Assembly (NCBI GenBank): GCA_003427395.1
Contig: BFEA01001071.1
Coordinates: forward strand, 149,537 to 177,548
Origin: Chara braunii
Lineage: Eukaryota; Streptophyta; Charophyceae; Charales; Characeae
Direction of reading: 5' to 3'
DNA length: 28,012 nucleotides
Position numbers and translations under genes: made by a program. Positions 1-9,356 of the stretch are shown here, one piece after another. The notes beneath the pieces are model-generated. The model did not search any database. It was not told the origin of the DNA and saw only the letters and a list, made by a program, of their open reading frames with translations. The first letter of the stretch is position 1. Every line of letters starts with the position of its first letter.

Positions 1-215
1 GGCCGAACGCCTTCCGAAGGGGTCCCGTACGTTCAGGCGTTCGGGTTCGGGCGTTCGGCCCATCCTGAACGCCGGCAACCCTGTATATATATATATATAT
101 ATATATAGGGTTGTCAGGCCGAGCGTACGGAGGCCCCTAAGCTGACCCCCGAACGTTTGGGCGTTCGGGTCTTCGTACGGGGCTCGAACTTGAAGGGGTT
201 TGAACCCCTTAAAAT
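1..215. repeat. GC-rich CGAACG-type repeat block, foldback
   Basis: A GC-rich block made largely of the words GTTCGGG, CGTTCGG and CCGAACG on both strands, interrupted at 84-107 by a TA dinucleotide run. The flanks of that run, CAACCCT and AGGGTTG, are complementary, so the block can form a hairpin with the TA run at its tip. Related blocks lie at about 780-915, 1427-1640 and 11065-11092. It sits in otherwise AT-rich DNA. The open frames through it have Arg/Pro/Gly-rich nonsense composition and appear on both strands, as expected of a palindromic repeat, so I do not call a gene. Confidence 0.7.
84..107. repeat. (TA)n microsatellite at hairpin tip
   Basis: Twelve TA dinucleotides between the complementary heptamers CAACCCT and AGGGTTG. 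A second, longer AT run lies at about 233-264. Confidence 0.9.
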
Positions 216-229
216 AATATTTTGGCACC

Positions 230-268
<39 letters not shown>

Positions 269-1365
269 GAGTTCTTTTCAATGTACAATATTTTCCTCTT
301 AGTTTTGAAGACATTTTGTTGAGCCAGAAAATAATGAAAAATCGACAAAGATGGTGGTGCCAAAACTTGCTTGCCCACTCATTATATTGTTTTTTTTCTC
401 TTTTCACTTTTTGTTTTTCCTTTATTCCGGAGCATGAAAAAAAATATTATTTTTTCAAACCTTATTTGTAGGTTCTCTAGTATGTAAGGTACACATATAT
501 AAATTTTCATGGCATTTTTCCAAGCCAAAAAAAAAATAAAAACTCGCCAAAGATGGCGGTGTCAAAAACATGCTCGCCCACTCAATAATTTCATTCTCGT
601 TTTATTTTTTCTAATTTTTGTTATTATTATTTATTTACCATATTTGAATTTTATTTCAATTTTGGTAAATAATTTGGATGTAACGTTGGGGCAAATATTG
701 TTAAGTTTTTTATTCTGCATAACATATTTGTTTTGCAGAATTTTTGATTTATTATTATTATTTTTTTTTGGATTCGCCTTCGGCTGAACGATCGAACACG
801 TTAAGAGGGGGTCCTGAACGTTCGGGCTTTCGGCCCGTCCCGAATGCAGACCTCCGTACGTGTGGGAGTTCGGGGTCCCGTACGGGGTCCGAACCCGACG
901 GCGTTCGGCCCCCGCCAAAAATTATTTGGGGGCCTAAAAATAATTATTTGTTTCTGAAGTTTTTTTGGTGAGTTCTCTATGACGTGAGGTACAAGCCTAT
1001 AAATTTTCAAGTCATTTGGCTAATCCCAATAAGAATTAAAAATCGCCAAAGATGGCGGTGTCAAAACGTGCTCGCCCACCTATTTTTTCACTTTTGACTT
1101 TTTGTTTTCACTTTAGTTCGGGGTCTAGACAATTTTATTATTTTTTGAAAGTTTTTTAGTGGTTTTTTTTATTATGTGAAGTACACATCTGTAAATGTTC
1201 AGGGAATTTTGATATGCCAAAAAAAAATGAAAAATCGCCAAAGATGGCGGTGTCGAAAACATGCTCGCGCACTCACTAAATTTAATTCTCTTTTTATTTT
1301 TATTATTTTTATTATTAGCATTTGTTTTCCGTATTTTATTTTTATTTCAAATTTGGTAAGGAATT
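196..1365. repeat. Composite AT-rich dispersed/tandem repeat, about 700-bp period
   Basis: The 18-mer around TCGCCAAAGATGGCGGTG recurs at 342-359 (diverged), 544-561, 1043-1060 and 1235-1252, each followed by a version of TCAAAAC-TGCTCGCCCAC. Spacings are about 202, 499 and 192 bp: two submonomers of about 200 bp make one unit, repeating every 690-705 bp. Between pairs lie AT-rich spacer and a GC-rich CGAACG block (about 780-915). Inverted copies occur at 2103-2120 and across the element 1 insertion (2229-2233 continuing at 10927). Short frames here are low-complexity Phe/Ile/Lys strings. No transposase, RT or other domain is visible, so the class is unknown: non-autonomous element or satellite-like. 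Confidence 0.7.
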
Positions 1366-1406
1366 CGTAATACTTCGTATAGCATACATTATACGAAGTT
1401 ATACGA
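1366..1406. other. Cre-loxP paired-end library linker (assembly contaminant)
   Basis: The stretch contains the loxP spacer GCATACAT, an exact right arm TATACGAAGTTAT and a left arm lacking one A, with the outer bases CGTAAT and ACGA. This equals the 42-nt 454 Titanium paired-end circularisation linker, as I know it, in reverse-complement orientation with one A deleted (41 nt present). It is not native DNA. It interrupts a repeat unit: at the equivalent place in the copy near 660-770, the sequence continues with a segment that is missing here. The join across the linker should be treated as chimeric. Confidence 0.93.
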
Positions 1407-1426
1407 TTTTTTGTTTTTTTTTTTTG

Positions 1427-1640
1427 TCCGCGTTCGGCCCAAACGGCCGAACGCATCCCCAAGGGGTCCCATACGTTCGGGCGTTCGGGTTCGGGCGTCC
1501 GGCCCGTCCCGGACGCCGGGTAACCGACATTCGGGACGGACCAAACGCCCGAACCCGAATGCTCAAACGTACGGGCCCCCTTGGGGATGTGTTCGGGCGT
1601 TCGGGCGTTCGGGCCGAACACGAAAAAAAAAAAAAAAAAA
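1427..1640. repeat. Imperfect inverted repeat (foldback), arms about 95 bp
   Basis: A poly-T stretch leads into a GC-rich arm (about 1427-1520). From about 1530 to 1640 the sequence is nearly its reverse complement, ending in poly-A. Matching landmarks are GTTCGGCCC with GGGCCGAAC, CATCCCCAAGGGG with CCCCTTGGGGATG, and GGTTCGGGCGT with ACGCCCGAACC. The arms are diverged, so this is not simple duplication of one read, but it lies 20 bp from the library linker and its arrangement needs independent support. Confidence 0.75.
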
Positions 1641-1756
1641 AACACAAAATCCTAGGCTACCAGAGTGGCCCAGGACCACTTCCCCAACCGAGCCAAAAAC
1701 AAATAAAAAAACTAAAAAAATAAAATTTAATTTTCAACTTCATTTTTTATTTTCGT

Positions 1757-2035
1757 TTTGGTAAAGAATTTCAATGTGACCCCGAGGCAAAAATTGTCCA
1801 GTTTATTTTTCTGCACAACATAGTTTTGTTCAGAGTTTTTGGATGTTTTAAAATTTTAATTGTTTTTTGCTAGGACTTTCCTCGGTCTTTGCATGGCTGG
1901 GCCACCCGGAAAAACAGGGTGACCTGGGCAGCCCGGCTGGTAGCCTAGCACAAATCTGAAAAAGAGATATGTTATGAAGAAAAATAAAATAAACATCATT
2001 TGACTAAGAATTACATCCAAATTCCTTACCAGTTT
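1757..2035. repeat. Second inverted repeat of the AT-rich family
   Basis: The left arm (about 1757-1840, starting TTTTGGTAAAGAATTTC) is matched in reverse complement by about 1955-2035, which ends in AATTCCTTACC. Between them lies a GC-rich centre (about 1870-1955) with a palindromic CTGGGCAGCCCGGCTGG core. A related GC-rich word occurs at 1655-1680 and 11210-11245. Unit orientation therefore flips at about 1900, which explains why copies to the right are inverted. Confidence 0.6.
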
Positions 2036-2083
2036 TGAAATAAAACTTAAAAACAAAAACGAAAACAAAAACTAATAATAAAA

Positions 2084-2233
2084 TTATCGAGAACATTTTC
2101 GACACTGCCATCTTTGGCGATTTTTTTTTTTTTGGCACAGCCAAATGCCTTGAAAACTGTTTAGGCCTTGCAATAAAGTGAAAACAAAAAGTAAAAAGTA
2201 AAAAAAATCAAAATAGTCGTGTTCTGACACCGC
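2084..2233 (-). repeat. Left half of AT-rich repeat split by element 1
   Basis: An inverted copy of the CGCCAAAGATGGC submonomer (2103-2120) is followed by the start of another, ending GACACCGC at 2233. The rest of that submonomer, CCGCCATCTTTCGCGA, resumes at 10927 beyond element 1. This gives direct sight of the pre-insertion sequence. Confidence 0.75.
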
Positions 2234-3454
2234 TGCAATGAACCCAGTCTGGTAGGTACTCATTTGTTGTAAAACCACAGCAATTTCAATATCTGCATGA
2301 AAGTCTCAAGAACATTAAGTGATATCTCAAATGGTAACTCGATATCAAAAGAGAAGAGAGTAGAGGAAGAATAGACAAAGGAGAGGAAGAAAGATCTCTC
2401 AGTAATAACTCTTCAGATCCCACTCCTCCTCCGGGCTTCTTCCCATATCACTTCGTCAATGATAACAAGTATATTCTTGAACACACACAATAGTGCCATG
2501 TGACACTTATCTCATGAAGACCCTGAAGTCTCAACAGATTTTCAGTGACGACGTCAACCACATGTGAGTACCCAATTCCCTACATCCACAGATCCCGATT
2601 TTCCTCCTCGCAACCAATCACCTCATGTAGTCAGCGTGGACAATGCCACATCAGCAATCGAGACAGGTGACATATGCCACATCATCAATGAAGACCAATA
2701 ATAGCACCACACATACCAGAGGCAGCGCCATAACAACATGACACATATACCAGAGGCAACGCCACATCAGCATGCCATGAAGACCAAAGGCAGCGCCACA
2801 TTAGCATCCCATGTAGACCAGAGGCAGCGCCACATCAACATGCCTTAAAGACCAGAGACAGCTCCACATCAACATGCCATGAAGACCAGAGGCAGCGCCG
2901 CATCAGCATGCCATGAAGACCAGAGGCAGCTCCACATCAACATGCCTTAAAGATCAGAGGCAATGCCACTAGTGCAGTCGTCCGCAACACCTGAGCACGA
3001 CTAGCATACAGCCAGCGCCGCGCCAACATAAAACCAGCATCTAGTCAAAAGTCGAACCACTGTCAAAGTAGCATAGCAAGACTGAATGCTGACCACCTCG
3101 AGGTCAGTTTTTAAGTTGCATTTGGCGAGACTCCCTGGCCTCGGGTCTCCTTCCCTCAGTCGTCCTGATTGAGTCACAGCCGAAGCCCTGGATCGTACAG
3201 TTGCAGACATTCCCCTTGGACCTTATGTTGTCTGGATACCTGCATACAAACAAGTGTGTATGCTTGACCGGCGGCCTGGACTAGGTACCTTTGAACTTTG
3301 ACTGTTGGGGTCATGACAGTTGACAAAAGTCAACTGTCTCATGTCCAGACCCTGAATGTTCGTGTGGGGTCTTTGCCCTTGTTTTTGGCCTGGGTTGAGG
3401 GCGGCCGAGTTGACCCTCAATCTTCCCACGAGACATATGGCATGAGTTATTGCA
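2234..3454 (-). repeat. 3' LTR of element 1 (1221 bp)
   Basis: A direct copy of 9763-10926, highly similar throughout and sharing the TGCAATGAACCCAGTCTGG start and TTATTGCA end. It is 57 bp longer than its partner, mainly through one extra 34-bp tandem unit and about 27 bp (around 3338-3365) absent from the other LTR. Short open frames inside it are also found in the other LTR and look non-coding. Confidence 0.93.
2717..2972. repeat. 34-bp tandem array in 3' LTR (7 units plus partial)
   Basis: Units begin CAGAGGCAGCGCCACATCA and end in GAAGAC, CTTAAAGAC or similar. Seven complete 34-bp units run from 2717, with a partial eighth from 2955. Most carry CCACATCA(G/A)CA, one base from the CCACGTCAGCA motif of the leader. 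Confidence 0.9.
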
Positions 3455-3496
3455 TTCCTGTCGTTCCAATTTTCGAGTTCCATCGCAGAAATTACA

Positions 3497-3697
3497 TCAA
3501 TTTTTAGTTAACCCACGTTCATATGCGGCAACTATATCAGGAGCAGTGGGTAGAAGTTCTTTCCTACTAAACCATCTAGCTTCAAATGGGGGTTGGGACT
3601 TGAACTTTACCTTGTATTACTTCTGAGGTCGTCCTTTGCCACCTGTAGAGAAATAGCCATGCTCCAATATTTTTTCCAGTTCATAGCCTCCATTCAT
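3497..3697 (-). pseudogene. Chromodomain remnant of element 1 integrase
   Basis: Directly after the integrase stop, another minus-strand frame starting at 3697 encodes a chromodomain-like tail: a Glu-Leu-Glu-Lys-Ile-Leu-Glu start, an in-frame TAA at 3617-3619, then YKVKFKS, a Trp in a RWFSRKEL segment, and a stop at 3497-3499. It aligns in position and pattern with the intact tail of element 2 (about 24970-25132). It is cut off from the integrase by a one-base frameshift near 3697 and internally by the TAA. In chromoviruses this domain targets integration to chromatin. The aromatic cage looks reduced, as in plant group II chromodomains (inference). Confidence 0.7.
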
Positions 3698-4940
3698 AGA
3701 GGTGGAATCATAGATGACCTATTTGGAAAATCATCACTTTCTACATAAGGTAGCAGTTTAGACGCATGGAAGAGAGGGTATGTCCTGAGGTGTGGAGGTA
3801 TATCTATACGATAGGAAGGTCCATCTTCACCTCCAATTACTTTGAGAAATTCCCAGGGCTCATAGTAGACAGGTAGCAGTTTTTGAGACACGTTTTCTTC
3901 TAAGGAAAACTCTTTATACTTAACCCAGACAAAGTCCCCTTCCTGAAATTGTGAAGGACGTCGATGTTTATCAGCTTGTTCAATCATTTGTAACTGGACT
4001 TTCTGAATATTTTCCTTCACCTTCTTATTGTCTTCTTCATATAGAACTGCAAATTCACGCATACCTGGGGGTAGCCTCTGAATCTGATCCCTTGTTAAAG
4101 CATCAATGGGACGTCTAGGCTTCCAACCTTTATGCAGTGCTTTGGGTGTCTTCCTCGTGGCAGTGTGTATACTATTATTATACACACTAGCAATTTTAGG
4201 CAAGTTCTCATCCCAATCAATTTGGTCAGGACAGCTGTACATTCGCAAAAGTTGTTGACATAGACGGTTCATTTGCTCAGTTTGGCCATTCGTTTCAGGA
4301 TGTCTGCTTGATGACACGGTCAACCTGGTTCCGTAGACTTCCATCAACTTTTGCCATTGTAGACTGGTGAACCGAACATCTCTGTCAAATACGATGGTTT
4401 TAGGGAATCCATACTCAGAGACCCATCGCATTAGAAACTTCTGAATAACTAGTTCGGTTCTTGCTTCCGTAGGCAAAGGAATGAACATAGCATACTTGAA
4501 GAATCTATCGACGATGACCATTACTTGACTGTTGTCGTTTCGACTCTTAGTGAGACTCATAAAATCAATAGAAATGGACTTAGCTGACTCACTTGGAATA
4601 GGTAGCGGTCTCAGTAGTCCCATCGGATCCTCATGTGAGGGCTTGTTTCTCTGAAAGACAAGACAAGTCCGCATATACGTTAGTACATCTTCCTTCATTC
4701 CTTTCCACTCAAAGCGTTCTTGCACATCGGATACGTCTTCTTGAAACCAAAGTGACCTTCCGCATCATGGCATTCCCCAATGATCAAACTCTTAATTTGT
4801 TCCAGGTGAGGAATACCCAATCGTTCTTCGATTTTGTCCAACAAGAAGAGTACGTCATTAGTCAATCGATATTCTGGAAATAATTCAGGATTCTTTTCGT
4901 GGAGTTTCAATGATAAGACTCCAAATAGGATCACTCTCAT
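3694..4940 (-). pseudogene. Integrase of element 1, frameshifted
   Basis: Two overlapping frames. 4940-4695 carries the start of the HHCC zinc-binding region (ECHDAEGHFGFKKTY). 4725-3694 (343 residues) carries the rest. In the second frame the DD35E core is complete: Asp54 (SIDFMS), Asp114 (VFDRDVRF) and Glu150 (HPETNGQTE), with 35 residues between the last two. The second zinc Cys is replaced: CLVF, with Phe24 where CxxC is expected. A GPY/F-like module follows (YYEPWEF, then IPPHLRTYPLFHASKLLPY). The frame ends at 3694, immediately before the displaced chromodomain. It normally inserts cDNA into the genome. The frameshift around 4700-4725 and the lost Cys make this copy inactive. Confidence 0.92.
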
Positions 4941-5535
4941 AACCCTGACGGATCTGTTCTTTCAATTCACTTCCAATATCGAAATAAGAGACAATAGTTC
5001 CAAAAAAATCTGCACGCCTGGATAAACCATCCACAACCACGTTAGACTTACCTTTAATGGTTTTCACCTCAAAGTCGAATGTATCAAGGAATGCGGACCA
5101 CCTTACCAACTTGTCAGAGAGTCTAGACTGAGCCTTGATCCACTTCAATGTAGAGTGATTAGAGTGGACAATGAAATGTCTTCCTAACAAGTAGTGTTTC
5201 CAGGTAGCTAGTGCAACTACTAAGGCATACATTTCCTTGTTACACCTAGAGTTGGCTACTTTTTCTGATGGAAGTCTCATCGACATGAACTCGATAGGTC
5301 TATATCCCCTACCGTCATCCTGCTGTAGCACAACCCCAATCCCATACTGACTGGCGTCAGTCGTGACAATGAAAGGAAAAGAAGGGTCAATAATCTTTAA
5401 GACAGGATAGTAAGTCAGAGTATGTTTTAACTTTCTAAAAGATGACTCAAAGTCTTTGTCCCACAACCAAGGTTTTTCCTTTTTCAGTAATCTTCTCATA
5501 GGAACAGCTATCAAGGAAACGTTTATGACGAACAT
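4885..5535 (-). pseudogene. RNase H region of element 1
   Basis: In the same frame as the RT upstream, separated only by a TAG at 5596-5598 and about 60 bp of readable connection sequence. Recognisable order: connection domain with KPWLWDKDFESSFRKLK, then VTTDASQYGIGVVL (first catalytic Asp), the NKEMYAL Glu, HSNHSTLKWI, and VVVDGLSRRAD near the end. Ty3-type RNase H usually has TDH or SDH in the third motif; here it is SNH (codon at 5158-5160), so a catalytic Asp is replaced by Asn. The enzyme removes the RNA template during reverse transcription. The frame is lost after ETPRKES, where another frame takes over toward the integrase. Confidence 0.9.
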
Positions 5536-5595
5536 CCTATAATAACTAGTGAGTCCTATAAAAGATCTAAGTCTAGTGACAGTCTTAGATTGAGG

Positions 5596-6328
5596 CTAAT
5601 ATCTGATTGTTGTTATTTTCTTCTCTTCAGGCCTTAGTCCCTCTTCATTCACTATGTGCCCTAGGAATAACACTTCAGACTTAGCGAATTGAGACTTCTT
5701 CGGATTCAATTTGAAGTTGCCCTCGCGCAACTTCTGAAAGATCATCCGTAGGTGTTTTTCATGATCCTCTAATGTTTTACTATACACTAGAATGTCGTTG
5801 AGATAGACTATTACGAACTGGTCAAGCCAATGACGAAATAACTCATTCATTGACCTTTGGAAGGTCGCAGGTGCATTGATCAGACCGAAAGGCATAACCA
5901 CAAACTCGTAGTGACCATACCTGGTTTGGAAAGCCGTCTTGTGTTGATCCTCAGGAGCTACCTTAATCTGGTGGTACCCTGACTTAAGATCAATTTTATT
6001 GAAATACCTGCACCCTTGCAACTGATCCAATTGATTATCAATGCGCGAAAGAGGTTCCACGTTTTTAACAGTGACGGAATTCAGCCCGCGGTAATCAATA
6101 CATAAGCGAACTTCACCTTCCTTTTTGGGCACAAATAAGACAGGTGCACCATAAGGAGATGAGCTAAGGGCGAATCCATCCTTTGTAAGTAAGTTCTTGT
6201 AGTTGTTTTCGTAATTCCTTAAGTTCCCTGGGAGACATACGGTAAATAGGGCCCTTGGGAATCTTACTTCCGAGAATGATCTCAATTGTATGCTTGATAG
6301 CACGCTCAGTGATTCCCGTCAGTTCAGA
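5596..6328 (-). pseudogene. Reverse transcriptase of element 1, active site mutated
   Basis: Main frame 6303-5596. Clear Ty3/gypsy RT blocks: SSPYGAPVLFVPKK, RLCIDYRGLN, KIDLKSGYHQI, KTAFQTRYGHYEFVVMPFG, NAPATFQRSMN, VIVYLNDILVYS, FLGHIVNEEGL. The YxDD box reads YLND: the first catalytic Asp is Asn (codon 5797-5799), which should abolish polymerisation. The expected sequence before the SSPYG block (IPKGPIYRMSP, then KGWIRP) lies in another frame, about 6316-6165, so an extra base (a T in CCCTTAG, about 6163-6168) shifted the frame. A TAG at 5596-5598 replaces what is usually a Trp before PQ in this linker. Confidence 0.95.
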
Positions 6329-7163
6329 CTACAAGCCCTTGTATACATCAAGAAGTTTTTCAATAGAAGGTGGATAGGATGAAAAACACTCATTTACTTG
6401 TTTGACAAGCATCATCATCACCTCCTGATCCAAGTTCTTCTTTATTACCATCGAGCAGAAAGCTGGGTAACTCATACAGCAGAAAGATAGAGTAGAGTCA
6501 GAGTCACACTTATGATACAATTTTACCGCACGTAGTTCAGACTTTTCGTCCTTGATTTTGACAATTTTATCTTTGAACTTAACTTCTGGGTCGGCTTCCT
6601 TATGCCAATCCATACCCATAATTAAGTCAAAGGGTAAATTCTTCTCTACAAGGAAGGATACCTCATGTAGAATCTTCTTGCCTTTCTTAGTTTTGAAATA
6701 ACACTTAACATGATCGACGTATTGAGAGACAGTGATCGTGCTCTTGTCAGCCAGTACAGGGGTGATAGGTCTAGGTAAATCCTTTACCTTCATTCCCAGA
6801 TGCTACTTTCGAATTGCCTTCTCTGAAATATAAGACCGTGTCGATCCCGAATCTAACACGGTACCTACTCGCGTGTGCGCAATCTCAACATCCGCGATCA
6901 TTAACTCACCCTTAGACTTTGCTTTCTTCGCCCACGAACTCCTTAGTGCTATTAGTTCATTGCCGAGCTCGTCAAGAGAATCGTCCAGTGAGACAAAACA
7001 AAGGACTGTGTCAGGGTGGTATGGACGACGGGCGAAAGAAGAGTCATCCTCTGCCTTGAGAGTCGAAGGGGTAGAAGGGGTTATACGCGCCTTATTTCTA
7101 TCTTGATCTATACCTTTCAACTCAGTAGGAGCAGATGCTAATCCTACTGGCTGCTCGCTTTTA
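6329..7163 (-). pseudogene. Protease region of element 1, two amber stops
   Basis: One minus-strand frame, open from near the gag end. It is interrupted by TAG at 6803-6805 and ends at TAG 6329-6331, after which the same frame continues (SELTGITERAIKHT) into the pre-RT region. The retropepsin signature is VLDSGSTRSYIS, catalytic Asp at 6851-6853. The second motif typical of Ty3 proteases is LIMGMDWHKEADPEV after the first stop. The enzyme would cleave the Gag-Pol polyprotein. The frame differs by one position from gag. A programmed shift is possible in principle, but no convincing slippery site is seen, so a simple indel is as likely. Confidence 0.88.
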
Positions 7164-8799
7164 GGTTACAAATAAGTGGGCACCAGGCTATTACATGCCC
7201 CACGGTGCCACACTTGAGGCACTGGCGGTTATCCATTTTGGACTGCCACTCCTCTCGAATCATGTTCATTTTCTCCCAAGGTCCCCCGAACGCTATTCCG
7301 GGATGCTTAGAGAACGAGCGTGACCTCTTCTTCTTCCACTGAGTCTGGCCTCCCTTGTTGGTCATCACGGCGGTGACATCACCCTTCCCAAATTCACTGC
7401 CGCCGTTACCTCCTTCTCCATCAAACTCACCAAGAGGTAACTCCTCTACCGTATCATCATCGAATACCACGAGCATGTGGTCCTGACGTTTTTGTCGCCA
7501 AAGGACCCGTTTCCCATACCCACCAACCGGTCCTGATTTGACTACTGAAGCGTAAGACCCTTTTACCTGTGCAGTCATCTGCTCCCGTTGGAGAGCGAGA
7601 TCGCGAAACTGTCGATAATTATACTTACCAGGACTGGCTTCTGCCACGAGCTGTTCGCGAATAGGTTCGGGCAAGGCACGAGAGTAGATATACAATACCT
7701 GGTTATCTTGCAGGTTCAATCCCTGTACCTGCAGAAGACGATCAACCTCACGAGACAGTGTATCTACTGAAGACCAGCGCTTTTGCCCGATTGTTGTGAG
7801 TTCGTCGAAGGCCTTATCGACCGTCGTCTTGTCAAGAAATCTCTCCTTAATCTTTTGGAGAAATTGTCTCAACATCAGGGTCTTAGCCCACTCACCTATA
7901 TCTTTGAAGCCTGCGGCATTGGCCTCGGAAAATACCCACACCTTAGCAACTCCCCCCAGACATGATGTGGATAAATCTACCTGTCTCTCAGGCTCGACCG
8001 GAGCGGTGCTACAATAAGTCTGGATCTCCGCAATCCACAACAACAGGTTCTCCTCCTTGTTGTTATACGTGAACGATAATTTCATTTTGACTTTTTCTTT
8101 CTTTTTCGGCTTCTCCGCTTCTTTGACCGGTTCCTCTTTCTTTTCAGTGGGTTCTTCTTTCTTCTTTGCCGGTTCCTCTTTCTTTGAGGGTCCCGGTTTA
8201 TCTACTGTCCGCATTGCATCTTTCATGAGTTTCTCCTGGGGTGGTTTACTATCTTCCCCCTTCGTCTACTCCTCAACACCTACCTTATCCTTACCTTTCG
8301 TCAATCTCAACATAGTTTCCAATGAGACAGTGTTGGAGTCTATCTTCTTTTCAAGGTGAATAAGATAAGCCATGATAGATTGCAATACAGTTGACAGATT
8401 CATCTCAACTTCCCCAAAATGAAACCGTTCTCTCATTTCTTCCAACATCATTTCCTGCTGCTCTTTTTGTTCTTTCCTCCTCCGGTACTCTTCAATCTTT
8501 TTTCTCTCTTCTTCTAGAGATTTTTCTAATTGTCTAATATTTTCCTTCATTATCTCTACATACAATTCCTTTCTTTCCTCTCTTTCTTCTTCCTTATCTT
8601 TTCTTTTCTTGTGCAGTTTCTCTAAGCGCCCGACGACGTAACGATCAAGAGCAATACGCCCTTGCCTTGTGGGATCTTTGATCCTCTTGCCGATTTCCAT
8701 CATCCGGACATCAGTTTCAGCGCCATCAAGTTCACCTTCTGCAGCTCGCAGGTTGAACATGTTGTTCAGCGTCCGGACCAGCACCACGTATCTCACCAA
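7144..8799 (-). pseudogene. gag of element 1 with in-frame amber stop
   Basis: One frame from 8799 to 7144, broken only by TAG at 8266-8268 (8799-8266 and 8226-7144 are in phase). Order: a start rich in RTLNNMFNLRAAEGEL, a long Glu/Lys/Arg coiled coil (about 8620-8420), a linker of KKEEP-type repeats (about 8200-8100), a retrotransposon gag core (FTYNNKEENLLLWIAEIQTY, then DLSTSCLGGVAKVW, with KAFDEL and LPEPIREQL further on), a low-complexity Gly/Lys region, and a CCHC zinc knuckle CLKCGTVGHVIAWC at 7180-7221. Gag forms the virus-like particle and binds RNA. The coiled coil plus KKEEP linker makes it larger than a minimal Ty3 Gag. Confidence 0.9.
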
Positions 8800-8986
8800 G
8801 CAACTGACAAAGAAGACCCTTCAAAGTTTGCCTTCTCGCATCAATCTGACCACGCGTCTCAATTTCCCTTCCTTCGGCATCAGCATAGACCATGAGAGGG
8901 ATAGGCAAGAAGAGAAGTGGAATGAGTCGTGTCAAGATGGAGGCTCGCAGACATTTCCAGAGAGAGTTCATTTTGCCCGCGTGCAT
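8732..8986 (-). pseudogene. gag N-terminal segment with hydrophobic leader
   Basis: First ATG after the leader in the element's direction. It encodes MHAGKMNSLWKCLRASILTR followed by LIPLLFLPIPLMVYADA, a basic start and then a hydrophobic stretch of about 18 residues that looks like a signal peptide or membrane anchor, then a polar helix-like part (REIETRGQIDARRQTLKGLL). The frame ends at 8732. The continuing gag frame overlaps it but is shifted, so one indel between about 8890 and 8780 probably separated them. A hydrophobic start is unusual for Ty3 Gag. It may be genuine or a chance reading of the leader. Confidence 0.5.
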
Positions 8987-9356
8987 TTACTGCACAATAA
9001 ATAAAATTAAAAGACAGAAATAAATTTCACAGTACACGCAACTTTTACAGCAAGAATGAACAAAAGGAATGAGTTCTCCATCAAGTTCTTTGTCCTAACT
9101 TTACTGTCTATTTCCTGTGCGATGACATTCTACAGCTACAGGTACCACAACCACGACTTGTGTGATCAAGACAACAACACCATTGTGAGTACACACGGCA
9201 ACCACAAACAAACAACAGTAAGTAAAAAGCCAGCACAACAATTCAATCAATGGTTAGCTCCTACTATACCATCTGCAGAAACAATGCAATCCTCAACACA
9301 GTCTTTGCATGCCACGTGTCACCCCTGGCATGCCAACACAACAACTCGAAGAGTCT

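Noticed and set aside
1199-1764. Overlapping open frames of 80-148 codons on both strands
   Set aside because: They lie across the foldback and the linker and have Arg/Pro-rich palindromic composition, so they are not genes.
2717-2972. Regular 34-bp repeats resembling a CRISPR array
   Set aside because: Units are directly adjacent with no unique spacers, and they lie inside a eukaryotic LTR.
7144-7165. Programmed frameshift between gag and protease in element 1
   Set aside because: The frame change is real, but no canonical slippery heptamer is seen and the element has many random frameshifts.
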